64,000 bases of DNA, taken from assembly GCA_002027195.1 (NCBI GenBank), contig MWJO01000025.1, positions 21,960 to 85,959 of the forward strand, given 5' to 3'. Within the stretch, counting starts at the first letter, position 1; every line of letters starts with the position of its first letter. Shown here one piece after another: positions 63,335 to 64,000 of the stretch. The notes under the pieces are model-generated. The model searched no databases. It worked only from the letters and a program-made list of their open reading frames with translations, and was not told the origin of the DNA. This stretch comes from Streptomyces sp. GKU 895. Its GTDB lineage: Bacteria > Actinomycetota > Actinomycetes > Streptomycetales > Streptomycetaceae. The translations under genes were made by a program, and so were the position numbers.

Positions 63335-63930
63335 ACCGACGGACGCCACGGCCGGGGCGGCCACGGCGGACGCCCTCGCGGGCTACCTCCGCGCCCAGGC
63401 CACAGAGTTCCTCCGAGCCCTGCGCCAGCACCGCGAGAACGGCGGTGCGGCGGCGGGCGGCTCGGAGGCGTCCGTCGCCGCGGCCCGGGCCCTGCGCCGT
63501 TCGGCCCGCCGCATCAGCGCCAGCCTCCACACCTTCCGCCCCCTCCTGGACCCGGACTGGTCAGAACGCATCCGCCCCGAACTGGCGTGGCTGTCAGGCA
63601 CGTTGGCCTTGGAGCACGCGTACGAGGCACGACTGAACGCCTGTTGCTGGCGCTGCACAGGCTGTCGGGCGCGATGGTCCCCGCTCAAGCCGACCTGGTT
63701 GCGGGCAGTCGTGCCGGCAGTCATGCCGACCTGGTTGCGGGCAACCCCGGTACGCCAACTCCAGACCGCGGCAACCTCACCGTCGGCGCAGCCAAAGCAG
63801 GTGCCCTGCTCGACCGCCAGCTGACCCTGGCCCGCACCCGCGCCCACAGCACCGCCCTCCAGGCCCTGGCTCCAGCCGCTTCCATGCGGTCGCCGACAAC
63901 ATCGCCGTACTCGCCAGCGAAGTCACATGA
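63315..63930 (+). pseudogene. CHAD domain protein, truncated and with two frame breaks
   Basis: GTG 63315 overlaps the ppk end by 20 nt. The CHAD helices (RALRRSARRISASLHTFRPL, LALEHAYEARL) continue after slips near 63636-63641 and 63866-63871 as LLLALHRLSGAMVPAQADL and SRFHAVADNIAVLASEV. CHAD proteins bind polyphosphate, fitting the place behind ppk. The gene stops after about 205 residues, where family members normally go on for another 100 or more, and the next codons belong to something else. Truncation is therefore likely. Confidence 0.7.
63689..63743 (+). repeat. 19-bp direct repeat inside the CHAD gene
   Basis: GCCGACCTGGTTGCGGGCA at 63689-63707 and 63725-63743, period 36 bp, encoding ADLVAG twice in a low-conservation linker. 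Confidence 0.75.
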
Positions 63931-64000
63931 TCCACGGCCTCCTGCAAACCGACGCCTACGCCCGTGCCGTGCTCGGGGCAATGGACGAAACCAACCTCGA
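63927..64000 (+). CDS. Partial gene resembling DUF5753 regulators (runs off the window)
   Basis: ATG 63927 overlaps the CHAD stop (ATGA). The visible residues MIHGLLQTDAYARAVLGAMD resemble the middle of Scr1/DUF5753-type helix-turn-helix proteins (PGLLQTxxYARAVL), but the normal N-terminal 100 residues with the helix-turn-helix are absent. It is probably a remnant fused at a recombination junction. The end lies outside the window. Confidence 0.45.
   Translation, partial: MIHGLLQTDAYARAVLGAMDETNL

Noticed and set aside
1..64000. tRNA, rRNA, CRISPR arrays, insertion sequences
   Set aside because: None recognised on either strand when reading through. The tandem repeats found are short and lack CRISPR spacing.

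Overview
The window is chromosomal DNA of a Streptomyces (very high GC, strong G/C third-position bias). It carries PhoR/PhoP, GlnR, Nur, DevA/DevB, RsiG, a CssRS-like pair, the mycothiol genes mshA and mshD, and ppk. From memory, the order matches the S. coelicolor core from roughly SCO4231 down to SCO4144. It looks like vertically inherited core chromosome. I see no transposase, integrase, tRNA, rRNA or CRISPR array.

Layout. 1-6.5 kb: end of a lipoprotein gene, phoP with two extra tandem copies of its 3' end, phoR, a PHO-box region, phoU, a Cys-rich peptide, a SCO4226-type nickel-binding protein, phosphoglycerate mutase and an MFS exporter. 6.6-14.2 kb: an orphan double-glycine leader peptide, DUF2000, AraC regulator, YbjN protein, mshA, methyltransferase, NlpC/P60 hydrolase and a response-regulator/PP2C phosphatase. 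14.2-23 kb: DUF2516, HBHA-like protein, XRE regulator with a palindromic operator, methyltransferase, nitroreductase-hemerythrin fusion, HelD-like helicase, TetR and a tandem aminoglycoside-phosphotransferase-fold protein. 23-31 kb: three DevA-type GntR regulators, devB, two small membrane proteins divergent from devA and devE behind near-identical operators, an Eis-like acetyltransferase, rsiG and dtd. 31-42 kb: YgfZ, nur, nitrobindin-like protein, three coupled membrane-anchored paralogues, DsrE, VOC, DUF3099, DUF1416, a CysA-type sulfurtransferase behind a Cys-containing leader peptide, DUF2993, a membrane protein, MoaD-like protein and a hydrolase. 42-52 kb: glnR, a LacI regulator, HtrA-like protease plus CssRS-like system, Imm49, 5'-nucleotidase and mshD. 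52-61 kb: two divergent ABC operons, one led by an ECF sigma factor and one by a YtrA-type GntR repressor with a 36-bp palindrome. 61-64 kb: ppk, a truncated CHAD gene and the fragment of another gene.

How parts fit together. Phosphate control (PhoRP, PhoU, PHO boxes) sits at one end and polyphosphate kinase at the other, with a probable PhoP-regulated 5'-nucleotidase between. Metal handling recurs (Cys-rich peptide, nickel-binding protein, Nur). Development is represented by DevA/DevB/DevE and RsiG. Secretion stress is represented by the HtrA protease next to its likely two-component system. 4-nt ATGA/GTGA overlaps are common and define the translationally coupled operons.

Caution. About eighteen reading-frame breaks interrupt otherwise well conserved genes: phoR, mshA, HBHA, XRE, the phosphotransferase gene (2), rsiG, DUF3099, a membrane protein, both ABC ATPases, the zinc-finger protein (2), two permeases and CHAD (2). 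Nearly all look like the loss of one base in a G/C-rich run. I read them mainly as sequencing indels and give repaired coordinates. The most interesting candidate system is the DevA/DevE regulators paired with small two-helix membrane proteins behind a shared palindromic operator.
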